Source of the DNA: Mycobacterium sp. URHD0025
GTDB lineage: Bacteria; Actinomycetota; Actinomycetes; Mycobacteriales; Mycobacteriaceae
NCBI RefSeq assembly: GCF_000426065.1
Contig: NZ_AUEQ01000006.1
Span: forward strand, 124,001 to 188,000
Direction: 5' to 3'
DNA: 64,000 bases
The notes under the pieces were generated by a model. That model had not been told where the DNA came from and did not search any database. It worked only from the letters and a program-made list of their open reading frames with translations. Made by a program: the position numbers and the translations under genes. Below are positions 1-9,153 of the stretch, one piece after another. The first letter of the stretch is position 1. Each line of letters starts with the position of its first letter.

Positions 1-908
<908 letters not shown>

Positions 909-930
909 CTAGTCACCTCTCTGCGCGAGC

Positions 931-978
931 AGACGCCAAAACCCCCAAAATCTCCGGATTTTGGGGGTTTTCGCGTCT
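931..978. terminator. Intrinsic terminator hairpin after rpoC, with GAGCAGAC-type outer stem
   Basis: Two 22-base arms (931-952 and 957-978) pair with one mismatch around the 4-base loop TCCG. The inner stem contains AAAACCCCCAAAATC and its complement, giving a T-run at the end of the inner stem. It sits directly after rpoC and before the next same-strand gene. The flanking bases GCGAGCAGACGC recur in hairpins at 1941-1996 and 5655-5712. Confidence 0.8.
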
Positions 979-1042
979 CTTCGCCAAGGTTATCCACAGC
1001 TTGGCGACATGGGGCTGTTGCCGGGCGCGCTCCACGGTAAGC

Positions 1043-1942
1043 ATGCAATGCATGGCACTCGACGCCGCGCACGACCTATTCATCGCAAACGGCGGTGTGG
1101 CCACGACTCGACAACTGCTGGCAGTTCTATCGCCCAAGGCATTAGAGGTCGCGGTTCGAGCCGGGAGACTCATTCGCGTTCGTCGCGGTGTGTATGCGTT
1201 GATTCCGCCCGACGTGTCGGCGAGGCTTGCCGCGCTGGATCTGGTGTCGGGCCGGCACATCGTGGCGTGCATGCATACCGCCGCACAGCTGTACGGCTTC
1301 GACACGGAGGCTGATGGGCGCTTGCACATTCTTGATCCCGGGGTGCGGGTGCGGCCATCGGCTGACCTGATGGTGCATCAGCGGATTGGCGCTCCGCTCA
1401 AGAAGGTTGACGGCCGGTTGGTCACAGCGCCGGCGTGGACAGCCGTCGAAATCGCCAGGACACTCCGCCGCCCACGTGCTCTTGCGGTGCTGGATGCTGC
1501 GCTTCGTACGGGGTGCTGTTCGCCCGCCGAGCTTGCCGCAGCGGTAGACGAGCAGAAGGGGCGCCGCGGGATCGTCAAGGTTCGCGAATTGATCGAGATT
1601 GCCGACGGGCGCGCCGAATCGCCCATGGAAAGTGAAGCCCGGCTGGTGTTCATCGACGGGGGATTGCCGCTACCTGAACTGCAGTACGAGATCATTGATC
1701 GGCAGGGAAAGCTCTGGCGGGTCGACTTCGCCTGGCTCGACGCGATGGTCGTCGCAGAATACGAGAGCATGGACTGGCATGCGAGTCCGGAAGCGCTCAA
1801 GCATGACCGGACCAAAACCGCCCGGCTTCAGGAATGCGGTTGGACCAGCATCCCGATTGTTGTCGACGACGTGCGGAAGCAACCACGCGAATTGGTCAGC
1901 CGGATTTTCGGCCACCTGGCACGGCCTCCGCTCGCCGGGTGA
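1043..1942 (+). CDS. AbiEi-like winged-helix protein with C-terminal PD-(D/E)XK-like (DUF559) domain
   Basis: A protein of ~299 residues. The N-terminal ~90 residues ([11 protein letters not shown]... [11 protein letters not shown]) resemble the winged-helix domain of AbiEi-type antitoxins and related mycobacterial proteins. The C-terminal ~100 residues resemble the DUF559 nuclease fold: an E-x-x-(A/R) helix ([11 protein letters not shown]), WRVDFAW, VVAEYE, a D-x-x-R-x-x-x-L helix and a terminal GW. I chose ATG 1043 after the rpoC terminator; ATG 1052 is also possible. No AbiEii-type toxin gene is adjacent, so a toxin-antitoxin role is not shown. Its stop codon lies in the inverted repeat that follows. 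Function is unknown; a DNA-binding or nuclease-fold role is inference. Confidence 0.7.
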   Translation: MQCMALDAAHDLFIANGGVATTRQLLAVLSPKALEVAVRAGRLIRVRRGVYALIPPDVSARLAALDLVSGRHIVACMHTAAQLYGFDTEADGRLHILDPGVRVRPSADLMVHQRIGAPLKKVDGRLVTAPAWTAVEIARTLRRPRALAVLDAALRTGCCSPAELAAAVDEQKGRRGIVKVRELIEIADGRAESPMESEARLVFIDGGLPLPELQYEIIDRQGKLWRVDFAWLDAMVVAEYESMDWHASPEALKHDRTKTARLQECGWTSIPIVVDDVRKQPRELVSRIFGHLARPPLAG

Positions 1943-1996
1943 GCAGACGCGTACACCCCCATTTCCAGCCCAAATAGGGGGTCTACGCGTCTGCTC
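1941..1996. terminator. Long inverted repeat (GAGCAGAC family) between 1043 gene and nfo
   Basis: Arms of 20 bases (1941-1960 and 1977-1996) pair with one mismatch around a 16-base loop. The outer part reads GAGCAGACGCGTAC and the inner part is a C5/G5 run. The left arm begins at the stop codon (1940-1942) of the preceding gene. There is no T-run, so it may act as a hairpin-only terminator or mRNA end; termination is inferred. Confidence 0.6.
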
Positions 1997-2036
1997 GGCG
2001 GAGGGGCTGTCACCGCGCCTCACTAGACTTGGCGGC

Positions 2037-2789
2037 GTGCTGATCGGTTCACATGTAGACAACACCGACCCCTTGGCCGCGGCGGTCGCAGACGGCGCCG
2101 ACGTGGTGCAGTTCTTCCTGGGTAACCCGCAGAGCTGGAAAAAGCCCAAACCTCGTGAGGATGCCGAGGTGCTCAAGGCGTCGACGGTGCCGCTGTACGT
2201 CCATGCGCCGTACCTGATCAACGTGGCATCGGCCAACAACCGGGTGCGCATCCCGTCTCGCAAGATCCTGCAGGACACGTGCGACGCTGCCGCCGAGATC
2301 GGCGCCACCGCGGTGATCGTGCACGGCGGCCACGCCGACGACAACGACATGGAGGCCGGGTTCGAGCGTTGGGTCAAGGCCCTGGACTACTTGAACACCG
2401 ATGTACCGGTGTATCTGGAGAACACCGCGGGCGGCGATCACGCCATGGCACGGCATTTCGATACGATCGCCAGATTGTGGGATCGCATCGGAGACAAGGG
2501 AATTGGCTTCTGCCTCGACACCTGCCACGCCTGGGCGGCGGGTGAGGCGTTGATCGACGCGGTGGACCGGATCAAGGCCATCACCGGGCGCATCGACCTG
2601 GTGCACTGCAACGATTCGCGTGATGCGGCCGGCTCCGGCGCAGACCGTCACGCGAATTTCGGTGCCGGGCAGATCGATCCGCAGTTGCTGGCCGCGGTGG
2701 TCAAGGCGGCCGACGCTCCGGTGATCTGTGAGACCTCCGAGCAGGGTCGCAAGGACGACATCGCGTTCCTGCGCGAACACGCCGGCTGA
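2037..2789 (+). CDS. nfo: Endonuclease IV (AP endonuclease)
   Basis: A 250-residue protein that matches endonuclease IV, called End in mycobacteria. This enzyme cleaves the backbone 5' to abasic sites in base-excision repair. It opens with [12 protein letters not shown] and carries the metal-binding blocks [38 protein letters not shown] and [22 protein letters not shown]. The length fits the ~252-residue M. tuberculosis protein. GTG 2037 is chosen because it gives the canonical N terminus just after the inverted repeat. M. tuberculosis has the same gene two places downstream of rpoC. Confidence 0.95.
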   Translation: MLIGSHVDNTDPLAAAVADGADVVQFFLGNPQSWKKPKPREDAEVLKASTVPLYVHAPYLINVASANNRVRIPSRKILQDTCDAAAEIGATAVIVHGGHADDNDMEAGFERWVKALDYLNTDVPVYLENTAGGDHAMARHFDTIARLWDRIGDKGIGFCLDTCHAWAAGEALIDAVDRIKAITGRIDLVHCNDSRDAAGSGADRHANFGAGQIDPQLLAAVVKAADAPVICETSEQGRKDDIAFLREHAG

Positions 2790-2827
2790 CACGGTCGCCA
2801 ACCTGAACCGTTTTCAACGGCACCGTG
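2790..2827. terminator. Nested hairpin after nfo
   Basis: An outer pair CACGGT (2790-2795) / ACCGTG (2822-2827) encloses an inner pair CCGTT (2808-2812) / AACGG (2816-2820) with loop TTC. It lies immediately after the nfo stop. There is no T-run, so a role as terminator or RNA stabiliser is tentative. Confidence 0.35.
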
Positions 2828-2854
2828 ACGCGTAGGTGAACTAACGTCGGTTGC

Positions 2855-3958
2855 GTGACCGCGGTTGACGACTCGGTGACCGGCGAAGCACCAGCGCAGT
2901 CGGGTGGTGACAGCCGCGCCCGACGGCTGCGGATGCTGCGCTACGCCGCAATCCTGGTGTGGGCGACCGTGGTCGTCTACCGCACCGTGACCGACGGCTT
3001 CGCGTTCAACCGGGAACTGCTGCTGCTCTACATCGCCACCGGCCTACTGGTTGCCAGCATCGGCCAGGGGCGGCGGATGCTCTATGTCATCCGCGACTGG
3101 CTGCCGTTCGCCGTGGTCTTGGCGGCTTATGACCTGAGCCGCGGCGCCGCCACTCTGGTCGGCCGGCCCACGATGTGGCATTGGCAGGTCGACGCGGATC
3201 GCTGGATGTTCTTCGGCACGGTGCCCACGGTGTGGTTGCAGGAGCGGTTGAAACTGCCGTATCCGCCGTGGTGGGAAGTCGTGATCAGCACGGTCTACAT
3301 GTCGTTTTTCATCCTTCCCTATGTCGTCGCAGGGGTGCTGTGGCTGCGTGACCGCGAGGAGTGGAAGCGTTTCGTGCGCCTGTTCGTCGGGCTGTCGTTC
3401 GCGGCCCTGCTCATTTATGCGTTGTTGCCGGCGGCGCCGCCGTGGGCCGCGGCACGGTGCACCGTCGACGACGTCGACGGCGGCCCGTCCGGGCCCGGGT
3501 GCATGTTCCGGTCAGCTCGCGACACGGTCGACGGAGGACTGCTCGGCGTCATGCAGGGCAGTCGAGACGGGGCCCACGACTGGATCGAACGGATCGTCAC
3601 CCGCGGCTGGGGCAAGCTCAATCTGCACACCGCGGCGGCGCTGATCGATCAGGGACAGGCCAGCGTGAACCTCGTCGCGGCAATACCGTCGCTGCATGCG
3701 GGGCTCACGGCGGCGGTCGCGGTGTTCCTGTGGAACCGGGTGGGCCGCGCGTGGCGGCCACTGTTGGTGGCCTATCCGCTCATCATGGCGTTCACGCTGG
3801 TGTACACCGCCGAGCACTATGTGGTCGACATCCTGCTCGGCTGGATGTTGGCGGCCGTGGTGTTGGTTGCGCTCAATCACTATGACGCGCGCAGGGCGGC
3901 ACGGAAGGCCGAAAGCGACACATCGCCCGCTGCGGTGGCAGAACTTGATCCGGCGTGA
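2855..3958 (+). CDS. PAP2-superfamily integral membrane protein (Aur1/inositol phosphotransferase-like)
   Basis: A 367-residue polytopic membrane protein with about six hydrophobic segments. It carries the PAP2 phosphatase/transferase signature late in the sequence: IPSLHAG (histidine of motif 2) followed by YTAEHYVVDILLGW (histidine and aspartate of motif 3). The layout fits the PAP2_3 group, whose members include phosphoinositol transferases and lipid phosphatases. The exact substrate cannot be read from the sequence. GTG 2855 is used. In M. tuberculosis this slot between end and fadE8 holds lpqP, so this is a local replacement or insertion. Confidence 0.8.
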   Translation: MTAVDDSVTGEAPAQSGGDSRARRLRMLRYAAILVWATVVVYRTVTDGFAFNRELLLLYIATGLLVASIGQGRRMLYVIRDWLPFAVVLAAYDLSRGAATLVGRPTMWHWQVDADRWMFFGTVPTVWLQERLKLPYPPWWEVVISTVYMSFFILPYVVAGVLWLRDREEWKRFVRLFVGLSFAALLIYALLPAAPPWAAARCTVDDVDGGPSGPGCMFRSARDTVDGGLLGVMQGSRDGAHDWIERIVTRGWGKLNLHTAAALIDQGQASVNLVAAIPSLHAGLTAAVAVFLWNRVGRAWRPLLVAYPLIMAFTLVYTAEHYVVDILLGWMLAAVVLVALNHYDARRAARKAESDTSPAAVAELDPA

Positions 3959-3973
3959 ACGCTGTCGTCCATT

Positions 3974-4008
3974 ACAACTATTGTGCGGTTGTCGAAAATT
4001 TGTAACAC
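3974..4008 (+). promoter_or_regulatory. Candidate leaderless promoter of fadE8
   Basis: TTGTGC (3981-3986) and TAACAC (4003-4008) are spaced by 16 bases. The -10 ends 7 bases before ATG 4016, so the transcript would start at or next to the start codon, as is common in mycobacteria. A small palindrome ACAA-CTA-TTGT (3974-3984) overlaps the -35 and could be an operator. Seen by eye only. Confidence 0.45.
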
Positions 4009-4015
4009 TGGGCGC

Positions 4016-5644
4016 ATGGTCGATACACACGTCGTCACCAATCAGGTTCCCGACCTGGAGAACTACAACCCCGCCACCTCGCCGGTGCTCGCCGAGGCCC
4101 TCATCCGCGAAGGCGGGGAGTGGGGCGTCGACGAGGTCCATGACCTCGGCGCCGTCAACGGCAGCGCTCAGGCCCAGCGTTGGGGTGAGCTCGCCGACCG
4201 CAACCGTCCGGTGCTGCACACCCACGATCGCTACGGCCATCGGATCGATGAGGTCGAATACGACCCGGCCTATCACGAGCTGATGAACGTCGCCGTCACC
4301 CACGGCCTGCATGGCGCCCCGTGGGCCGACGAGCGGGCAGGGTCGCACGTGGTGCGCGCCGCCAAGATGTCGGTGTGGACCGTCGAACCGGGACATGTCT
4401 GCCCGATCTCGATGACCTACGCCGTGGTGCCCGCGCTCCGGTTCAACCCGGAGTTGGCCGCCATCTACGAGCCGCTGCTGACCAGCCGGGCATACGACCC
4501 TGAACTCAAGCTCGCGACCACCAAAGCCGGTATCACGGCGGGCATGTCGATGACCGAGAAGCAGGGCGGATCCGACGTGCGGGCGGGCACCACCGAAGCC
4601 ACTCCCAACGGCGACGGCACTTACTCACTACGCGGGCACAAGTGGTTCACCTCGGCCCCGATGGGCGACATCTTCCTGGTTCTCGCCCAGGCGCCCGGCG
4701 GGCTGAGCTGCTTCTTCCTGCCGCGCATCCTGCCCGACGGCAGCCGCAACCGGATGCTCCTGCAGCGGCTGAAGGACAAGCTCGGCAACCACGCCAACGC
4801 CTCCAGTGAAGTCGAGTACGACGGCGCCACCGCCTGGCTGGTGGGCGAAGAGGGGCGCGGCGTGCCGACCATCATCGAGATGGTCAACCTCACCCGACTC
4901 GACTGCACGCTGGGCAGCGCCACGAGTATGCGCAGTGGCCTCGCCCGTGCCGTGCACCACGCCCAGCATCGAAAGGCGTTCGGCGCCTACCTGATCGATC
5001 AGCCCCTGATGCGCAACGTGCTCGCCGACCTGGCCGTGGAGGCCGAGGCGGCGACCATGCTGGCGATGCGGATGGCCGGCGCCACGGACAAGGCGGTCCG
5101 CGGTGACGAGCGTGAGTCGCTGCTGCGCCGCATCGGCCTGGCCGCAGGCAAATACTGGGTGTGCAAGCGCGCCACCCCGCATGCCGCGGAGGCGATGGAA
5201 TGCCTGGGCGGCAACGGCTATGTCGAGGATTCGGGGATGCCCCGCCTGTACCGGGAAGCCCCGCTGATGGGCATCTGGGAAGGCTCGGGCAATGTCAGCG
5301 CACTGGATACCTTGCGCGCCATGGCAACTCGGCCCGAAAGCGTCGAGGTGCTCTTCGACGAACTCGCCAAGACCGCCGGGCAGGACCCGCGGCTGGACCG
5401 TCACGTCGCCGCGCTGCAGAACGATCTGCAGGATCTGGAGACCATCCAGTACCGGGGCCGCAAGGTCGCCGAGGACATCTCGCTGTCCTTGCAGGGCGCG
5501 CTGCTGGTGCGTCACGGTCACCCGGCCGTGGCCGAGGCCTTCCTGGCCAGCCGGCTCGGCGGCCAGTGGGGACAGGCGTTCGGAACGCTGCCCACCGGAC
5601 TGGACTTGGCGCCGATCGTCGAGCGGGCGCTGGTCAAGGGATGA
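4016..5644 (+). CDS. fadE8: Acyl-CoA dehydrogenase FadE8 (AidB-like)
   Basis: A 542-residue flavin-dependent acyl-CoA dehydrogenase of the AidB-like subgroup, expected to introduce the trans-2 double bond in acyl-CoA. The N terminus MVDTHVVTNQVPDLENYNP matches FadE8 of M. tuberculosis (Rv0672), which has the same length. Visible family blocks include GMSMTEKQGGSDVRAGTT, GHKWFTSAPM and the C-terminal AMECLGGNGYVEDSGMPRLYREA. ATG 4016 is chosen over an in-frame upstream ATG (3983) because of this N-terminal match and the promoter position. It is followed by echA4, PaaX-like and echA5 genes, as in M. tuberculosis. Its true substrate is not known from the sequence. Confidence 0.93.
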   Translation: MVDTHVVTNQVPDLENYNPATSPVLAEALIREGGEWGVDEVHDLGAVNGSAQAQRWGELADRNRPVLHTHDRYGHRIDEVEYDPAYHELMNVAVTHGLHGAPWADERAGSHVVRAAKMSVWTVEPGHVCPISMTYAVVPALRFNPELAAIYEPLLTSRAYDPELKLATTKAGITAGMSMTEKQGGSDVRAGTTEATPNGDGTYSLRGHKWFTSAPMGDIFLVLAQAPGGLSCFFLPRILPDGSRNRMLLQRLKDKLGNHANASSEVEYDGATAWLVGEEGRGVPTIIEMVNLTRLDCTLGSATSMRSGLARAVHHAQHRKAFGAYLIDQPLMRNVLADLAVEAEAATMLAMRMAGATDKAVRGDERESLLRRIGLAAGKYWVCKRATPHAAEAMECLGGNGYVEDSGMPRLYREAPLMGIWEGSGNVSALDTLRAMATRPESVEVLFDELAKTAGQDPRLDRHVAALQNDLQDLETIQYRGRKVAEDISLSLQGALLVRHGHPAVAEAFLASRLGGQWGQAFGTLPTGLDLAPIVERALVKG

Positions 5645-5654
5645 GTTCTTTCGC

Positions 5655-5712
5655 CGAGCAGACACAAACTCGCACGATTCAGGGTCATTTCGTGCGAGTT
5701 TGTGTCTGCTCG
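5655..5712. terminator. Perfect 23-bp inverted repeat between fadE8 and echA4 (GAGCAGAC family)
   Basis: Arms 5655-5677 and 5690-5712 are perfectly complementary over 23 bases around a 12-base loop. The outer portion reads CGAGCAGACACAAACTCGC. It separates fadE8 (stop 5644) from echA4 (start 5730), genes that would otherwise look like one operon. It may partly terminate or set the mRNA end. Confidence 0.6.
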
Positions 5713-5729
5713 CGGTGGGAGGTGAGCGC

Positions 5730-6644
5730 ATGAGCGTCGAAACGCTCAAGACGATGACCTACGAGGTCACCGATCGGATCGCACGAATCACGTTCAACCG
5801 CCCCGAAAAAGGCAACTCGATCGTCGCGGACACCCCGGTGGAACTGCAGGCTCTGGTTGAGCGCGCGGACCTGGATCCCAACGTTCACGTGATCCTGGTG
5901 TCCGGCCGCGGGCAAGGGTTCTGCGCCGGATTCGACCTGTCCGCCTACGCCGACGGCACGGGCGAGGCCGGGGGAGGCCGCTACGACGGAACGGTGCTGT
6001 CCGGAAAAACCCAAGCGGTGAACCATCTTCCGGACCAACCGTGGGATCCGATGGTGGACTACCAGATGATGAGCCGGTTCGTGCGCGGCTTCTCCAGTCT
6101 GATGCATGCCGACAAGCCGACCGTGGTCAAGATCCACGGCTACTGTGTGGCCGGCGGCACCGACATCGCGCTGCACGCCGACCAGGTGATCACCGCCTCC
6201 GATGCCAAGATCGGCTACCCACCCATGCGGGTGTGGGGTGTTCCGGCTGCCGGTCTGTGGGCACATCGGCTGGGTGATCAACGCGCCAAACGCCTTCTGT
6301 TCACCGGGGATTGCATCACCGGCGCGCAGGCGGCCGAGTGGGGAATGGCCGTCGAGGCCCCTGAGCCCGATGATCTCGACGAGCGCACCGAACGCCTCGT
6401 CGCGCGCATCGCCGCCATGCCGGTCAACCAACTCATCATGGCCAAACTGGCGTGTAACTCCGCGCTGCTGCAGCAGGGGGTGGCGACCAGTCGGATGGTG
6501 AGCACCGTGTTCGACGGCATCGCGCGGCACACTCCAGAAGGGCACGCGTTCGTCGCCGATGCGGTTGAACACGGCTTCCGCGAAGCGGTACGCCACCGCG
6601 ACGAGCCGATGGGCGACTACGGGCGCAGGTCTTCCGAGGTGTGA
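5730..6644 (+). CDS. echA4: Enoyl-CoA hydratase/isomerase family protein EchA4
   Basis: A 304-residue crotonase-fold protein. The ITFNRPEKGNS block, the first oxyanion-hole block (GRGQGFCAGFDLSAYADG) and the second (HGYCVAGGTDIALHADQVI) are present. It is a little longer than a minimal hydratase because of an insert near residues 80-110. The order fadE8-echA4-PaaX-like-echA5 matches Rv0672-Rv0675. It is expected to hydrate or isomerise an enoyl-CoA made by FadE8. ATG 5730 has GGAGGTGAGC just upstream. Hydratase versus another crotonase activity cannot be decided from the sequence. Confidence 0.88.
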   Translation: MSVETLKTMTYEVTDRIARITFNRPEKGNSIVADTPVELQALVERADLDPNVHVILVSGRGQGFCAGFDLSAYADGTGEAGGGRYDGTVLSGKTQAVNHLPDQPWDPMVDYQMMSRFVRGFSSLMHADKPTVVKIHGYCVAGGTDIALHADQVITASDAKIGYPPMRVWGVPAAGLWAHRLGDQRAKRLLFTGDCITGAQAAEWGMAVEAPEPDDLDERTERLVARIAAMPVNQLIMAKLACNSALLQQGVATSRMVSTVFDGIARHTPEGHAFVADAVEHGFREAVRHRDEPMGDYGRRSSEV

Positions 6645-6645
6645 C

Positions 6646-7404
6646 ATGCCCCCGCTGAAACGGATGACGGCCAGGTCGGTGGTCTTGAGCGTGCTGCTCG
6701 GGGCCCATCCGGCCTGGGCGAGTGCCGCCGAACTGATCAGGCTCACAGCCGATTTCGACATCAAGGAGCCGACGCTGCGGGTGGCGTTGACCCGCATGGT
6801 GGGTGCCGGTGACCTGATCCGCTCCGAGGACGGGTACCGGCTGTCGGACCGGCTGCTGACCCGCCAGCGCAGGCAGGACGACGCGATCGATCCGCGGCTT
6901 CGCGCGTACGACGGCCAGTGGCTGACGCTCGTCATCACCAGTGTCGGTACGGATGCCCGCACCCGAGCTTCGCTGCGTAACGCGTTGCAGCAGCACCGGT
7001 TCGGTGAGTTGCGCGAGGGTGTGTGGATGCGCCCGGACAATCTCGATCAGGCGTTGCCGCAGGAGATCACCAGCCGGGCGCGGCTCTTGCGCTCCCGCGA
7101 CCAGGACCCGGCCGGCCTGGCCGCCATGCTGTGGGACCTGCCCGGCTGGCGGCGCACGGGGGAGGAGCTTCTGGGGGAGATCACCGCCGCGAACGACATC
7201 CCGGGGCGGTTCGTGGCTGCCGCCGGCATCGTGCGCCATCTGCTGGCGGATCCGGTACTGCCCGACGAGCTGCTGCCGGACAACTGGCCGGGTGCCGAAT
7301 TGCGTAAGGCGTACAACGACTTCGCCGCCGAACTCGTCGTCCGGCGCGCCGGTACAGAATTAGTCGCGTCCCGCGACGGTAACGAACTCATGGAGGCGAC
7401 ATGA
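6646..7404 (+). CDS. PaaX-like transcriptional regulator
   Basis: A 252-residue protein resembling PaaX, the GntR-like repressor of phenylacetate catabolism. The N-terminal winged helix (SVVLSVLLGAHP... PTLRVALTRMVGAGDLIRSEDGYRL) is followed by the PaaX C-terminal region with WDLPGWR and WPGAELRKAYNDF. It begins one base after the echA4 stop and overlaps echA5 by four bases, so the three genes are co-transcribed. A CoA-thioester ligand made by this pathway is plausible, since PaaX binds phenylacetyl-CoA. The equivalent M. tuberculosis gene is Rv0674. Confidence 0.85.
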   Translation: MPPLKRMTARSVVLSVLLGAHPAWASAAELIRLTADFDIKEPTLRVALTRMVGAGDLIRSEDGYRLSDRLLTRQRRQDDAIDPRLRAYDGQWLTLVITSVGTDARTRASLRNALQQHRFGELREGVWMRPDNLDQALPQEITSRARLLRSRDQDPAGLAAMLWDLPGWRRTGEELLGEITAANDIPGRFVAAAGIVRHLLADPVLPDELLPDNWPGAELRKAYNDFAAELVVRRAGTELVASRDGNELMEAT

Positions 7405-8168
7405 CCGAAGCTGTGCAGGTCGAGCGCAACGGCCCGGTGACCACGGTGATCATCGACCGGCCGCACGCCCGCAACGCGGTCGACGGTCCGACCGCCGCGG
7501 CACTCTACGCCGCGTTCGAGCAGTTCGATGCCGATGAGGACGCCGCGGTCGCGGTGCTGACCGGCGCCGGTGGAACCTTCTGTGCCGGAGCGGATCTGAA
7601 GGCTTTCGGCACCCCGGAGATGAACCGGCTGGATCCGGCGGGGCCGGGACCGATGGGGCCGAGCCGGATGGTGTTGTCCAAGCCGGTGATTGCCGCGATC
7701 AGCGGTCATGCGGTGGCGGGCGGATTGGAATTGGCGCTGTGGTGTGACCTGCGGGTGGTCGAGGACGACGCTGTGTTGGGCGTGTTCTGCCGGCGCTGGG
7801 GAGTGCCGCTGATCGACGGCGGCACCGTGCGGCTGCCCCGGCTTATCGGACAGAGCCGGGCGATGGACCTGATCCTGACCGGACGCGCCGTCGACGCGGC
7901 CGAAGCGCACGCGATCGGCCTGGCCAACCGGGTGGTGCCCAAAGGACAAGCGCGCCGGCATGCCGAGGAACTGGCCGCCGAACTCGCGAAGCTGCCTCAA
8001 CAGTGTCTGCGGGCCGACCGCCTTTCGGCTCTGCACCAGTGGGGTGAATCAGAGCAGGCGGCAATGGAATTCGAGTTCGCCAGTATCGATCAGGTGAAAC
8101 ACGAGGCCGCCGATGGCGCGGGACGTTTCGCGGCGGGGGCGGGCCGACATGGAGCGAGTGCCGATTAA
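7401..8168 (+). CDS. echA5: Enoyl-CoA hydratase family protein EchA5
   Basis: A 255-residue crotonase-fold protein whose start overlaps the PaaX-like stop (ATGA). Conserved parts are IDRPHARNAVDGPTAAAL, GAGGTFCAGADLKAF (oxyanion hole) and SGHAVAGGLELALWCDLRV. It is expected to hydrate enoyl-CoA in the same beta-oxidation set as fadE8 and echA4. Its last four bases overlap the convergent DUF3060 lipoprotein gene. The last ~10 residues (AAGAGRHGASAD) are low-complexity. Confidence 0.88.
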   Translation: MTEAVQVERNGPVTTVIIDRPHARNAVDGPTAAALYAAFEQFDADEDAAVAVLTGAGGTFCAGADLKAFGTPEMNRLDPAGPGPMGPSRMVLSKPVIAAISGHAVAGGLELALWCDLRVVEDDAVLGVFCRRWGVPLIDGGTVRLPRLIGQSRAMDLILTGRAVDAAEAHAIGLANRVVPKGQARRHAEELAAELAKLPQQCLRADRLSALHQWGESEQAAMEFEFASIDQVKHEAADGAGRFAAGAGRHGASAD

Positions 8169-8581
8169 CCCTTGTTCACCTTGTTGTTGCTGCCGGTGTT
8201 GGTGACCTTCGGATCGCCCGCAGCGTAGGTGACGGTGTTGTTCAGCCCGATGATGGTGAGTCCCTTGTCGATCCGCTCGAAGGTGATCTTGTTGTCGGAC
8301 CCGCCGATGTTCACATTGGCGCAGGTGCCCTTCACGGTCAAGGTGTTGTTGGTGCCACCGACCGTGAGTGACTTGCCGTCGGCGCAGTCGATGTCGGTGG
8401 TGGTCCCGACAGACATGTAATTGATGGTGTTGCCCACCTCGACGTTCACCCCGGACTGTCCGGCAGTGGCGCTGGGCGTGCTGGTGTCCGAGCTTTCGGA
8501 GCCGCAGGCCGCCAAGGTCAGTGCAGCGGCTGCGGCACCGGCGACGAGGATCAGTCGGGTGTGGGGGAAACGCGTGAGCAC
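8165..8581 (-). CDS. DUF3060 lipoprotein
   Basis: A 138-residue exported lipoprotein. The signal peptide ends in the lipobox LTLAAC (Cys ~26), followed by a Ser/Thr-rich linker. The mature part has the DUF3060 repeat-like pattern DIDCADGKSLTVGG-NNTLTVKGTC-NVNIGGSDNKI, rich in Asn-Thr and short beta strands, suggesting a small beta-helix. It probably sits on the outer face of the membrane. A second DUF3060 gene lies upstream on the same strand, 51 bases away. Function is unknown. Confidence 0.8.
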   Translation of the reverse strand: MLTRFPHTRLILVAGAAAAALTLAACGSESSDTSTPSATAGQSGVNVEVGNTINYMSVGTTTDIDCADGKSLTVGGTNNTLTVKGTCANVNIGGSDNKITFERIDKGLTIIGLNNTVTYAAGDPKVTNTGSNNKVNKG

Positions 8582-8605
8582 GGTCTGTCTCTGCTTTCTG
8601 GTTCG

Positions 8606-8638
8606 GGCTTGATCAGGCTTGATCAGGCTTGATCAGGC
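8606..8638. repeat. Three tandem copies of GCTTGATCAG between the DUF3060 genes
   Basis: The 10-base unit GCTTGATCAG (containing the palindrome TGATCA) occurs three times without gaps at 8607-8636. The stop codon of the upstream DUF3060 gene (8633-8635) lies inside the last copy. A short sequence repeat like this can change copy number by slippage. Confidence 0.85.
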
Positions 8639-9022
8639 GGGGACGCGACTGATCTGGTTGGTCATCCCCAGTTCACGGCCGCGGTCGATGAGGGCCGGGT
8701 CGCCGTTCTTGAAGAACACGGTCTGGTCGTAGCCGTACACGGTGACGTCGTTGATGACATTGTCGGCGATGACGACGTTGGACGACCCCTGAAGGGTCAC
8801 GGCCCAGCAGGTACCGAGCGCGTTGATCCGGTTACCGGTCCCGTTGACGATCAGGGTGGCGTTGTTGCAATCCAACGTTTGTTCGACGCCTTGACCGGTG
8901 ATGTGGGTGTCACCGTTCTTGGCCGCCGCGCCGGGTACGCCGACGGTGAGCGCCAGCGGCAACGCGAGGGTGCCGATGGCGAGCCCGACAAGCATCCTCC
9001 GGCCCACAGCTGTCCGATTCAC
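8633..9022 (-). CDS. DUF3060 secreted protein
   Basis: A 129-residue protein with an N-terminal signal peptide (MNRTAVGRRMLVGLAIGTLALPLALTVG with a probable AxA cleavage near GAAAKNG). It lacks a lipobox cysteine, so it is probably released or loosely attached. The mature part shares the DUF3060 pattern with its neighbour: TLDCNNATLIVNGTGNRI, GTCWAVTLQGSSNVVIADNV, FFKNGDPALI. It is likely the first gene of a two-gene operon and a paralogue of the lipoprotein. Function is unknown. Confidence 0.78.
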   Translation of the reverse strand: MNRTAVGRRMLVGLAIGTLALPLALTVGVPGAAAKNGDTHITGQGVEQTLDCNNATLIVNGTGNRINALGTCWAVTLQGSSNVVIADNVINDVTVYGYDQTVFFKNGDPALIDRGRELGMTNQISRVPA

Positions 9023-9153
9023 GGTGAGTCCCCTTCCGATCTGCTGCGAGAAGAGTACGTGGCGCTCTCCTCATGGCGGTAAGTGTTGACCAGTTTGTCG
9101 TGCGTTCGCCGACAGGTCGCGTGCGGTGTCGCTGCTGGGTACCGTGTTCAGCA

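Noticed and set aside
1043..1942. Type IV toxin-antitoxin (AbiE) system
   Set aside because: Only an AbiEi-like domain is present; no AbiEii nucleotidyltransferase toxin lies nearby, so I do not call a toxin-antitoxin pair.
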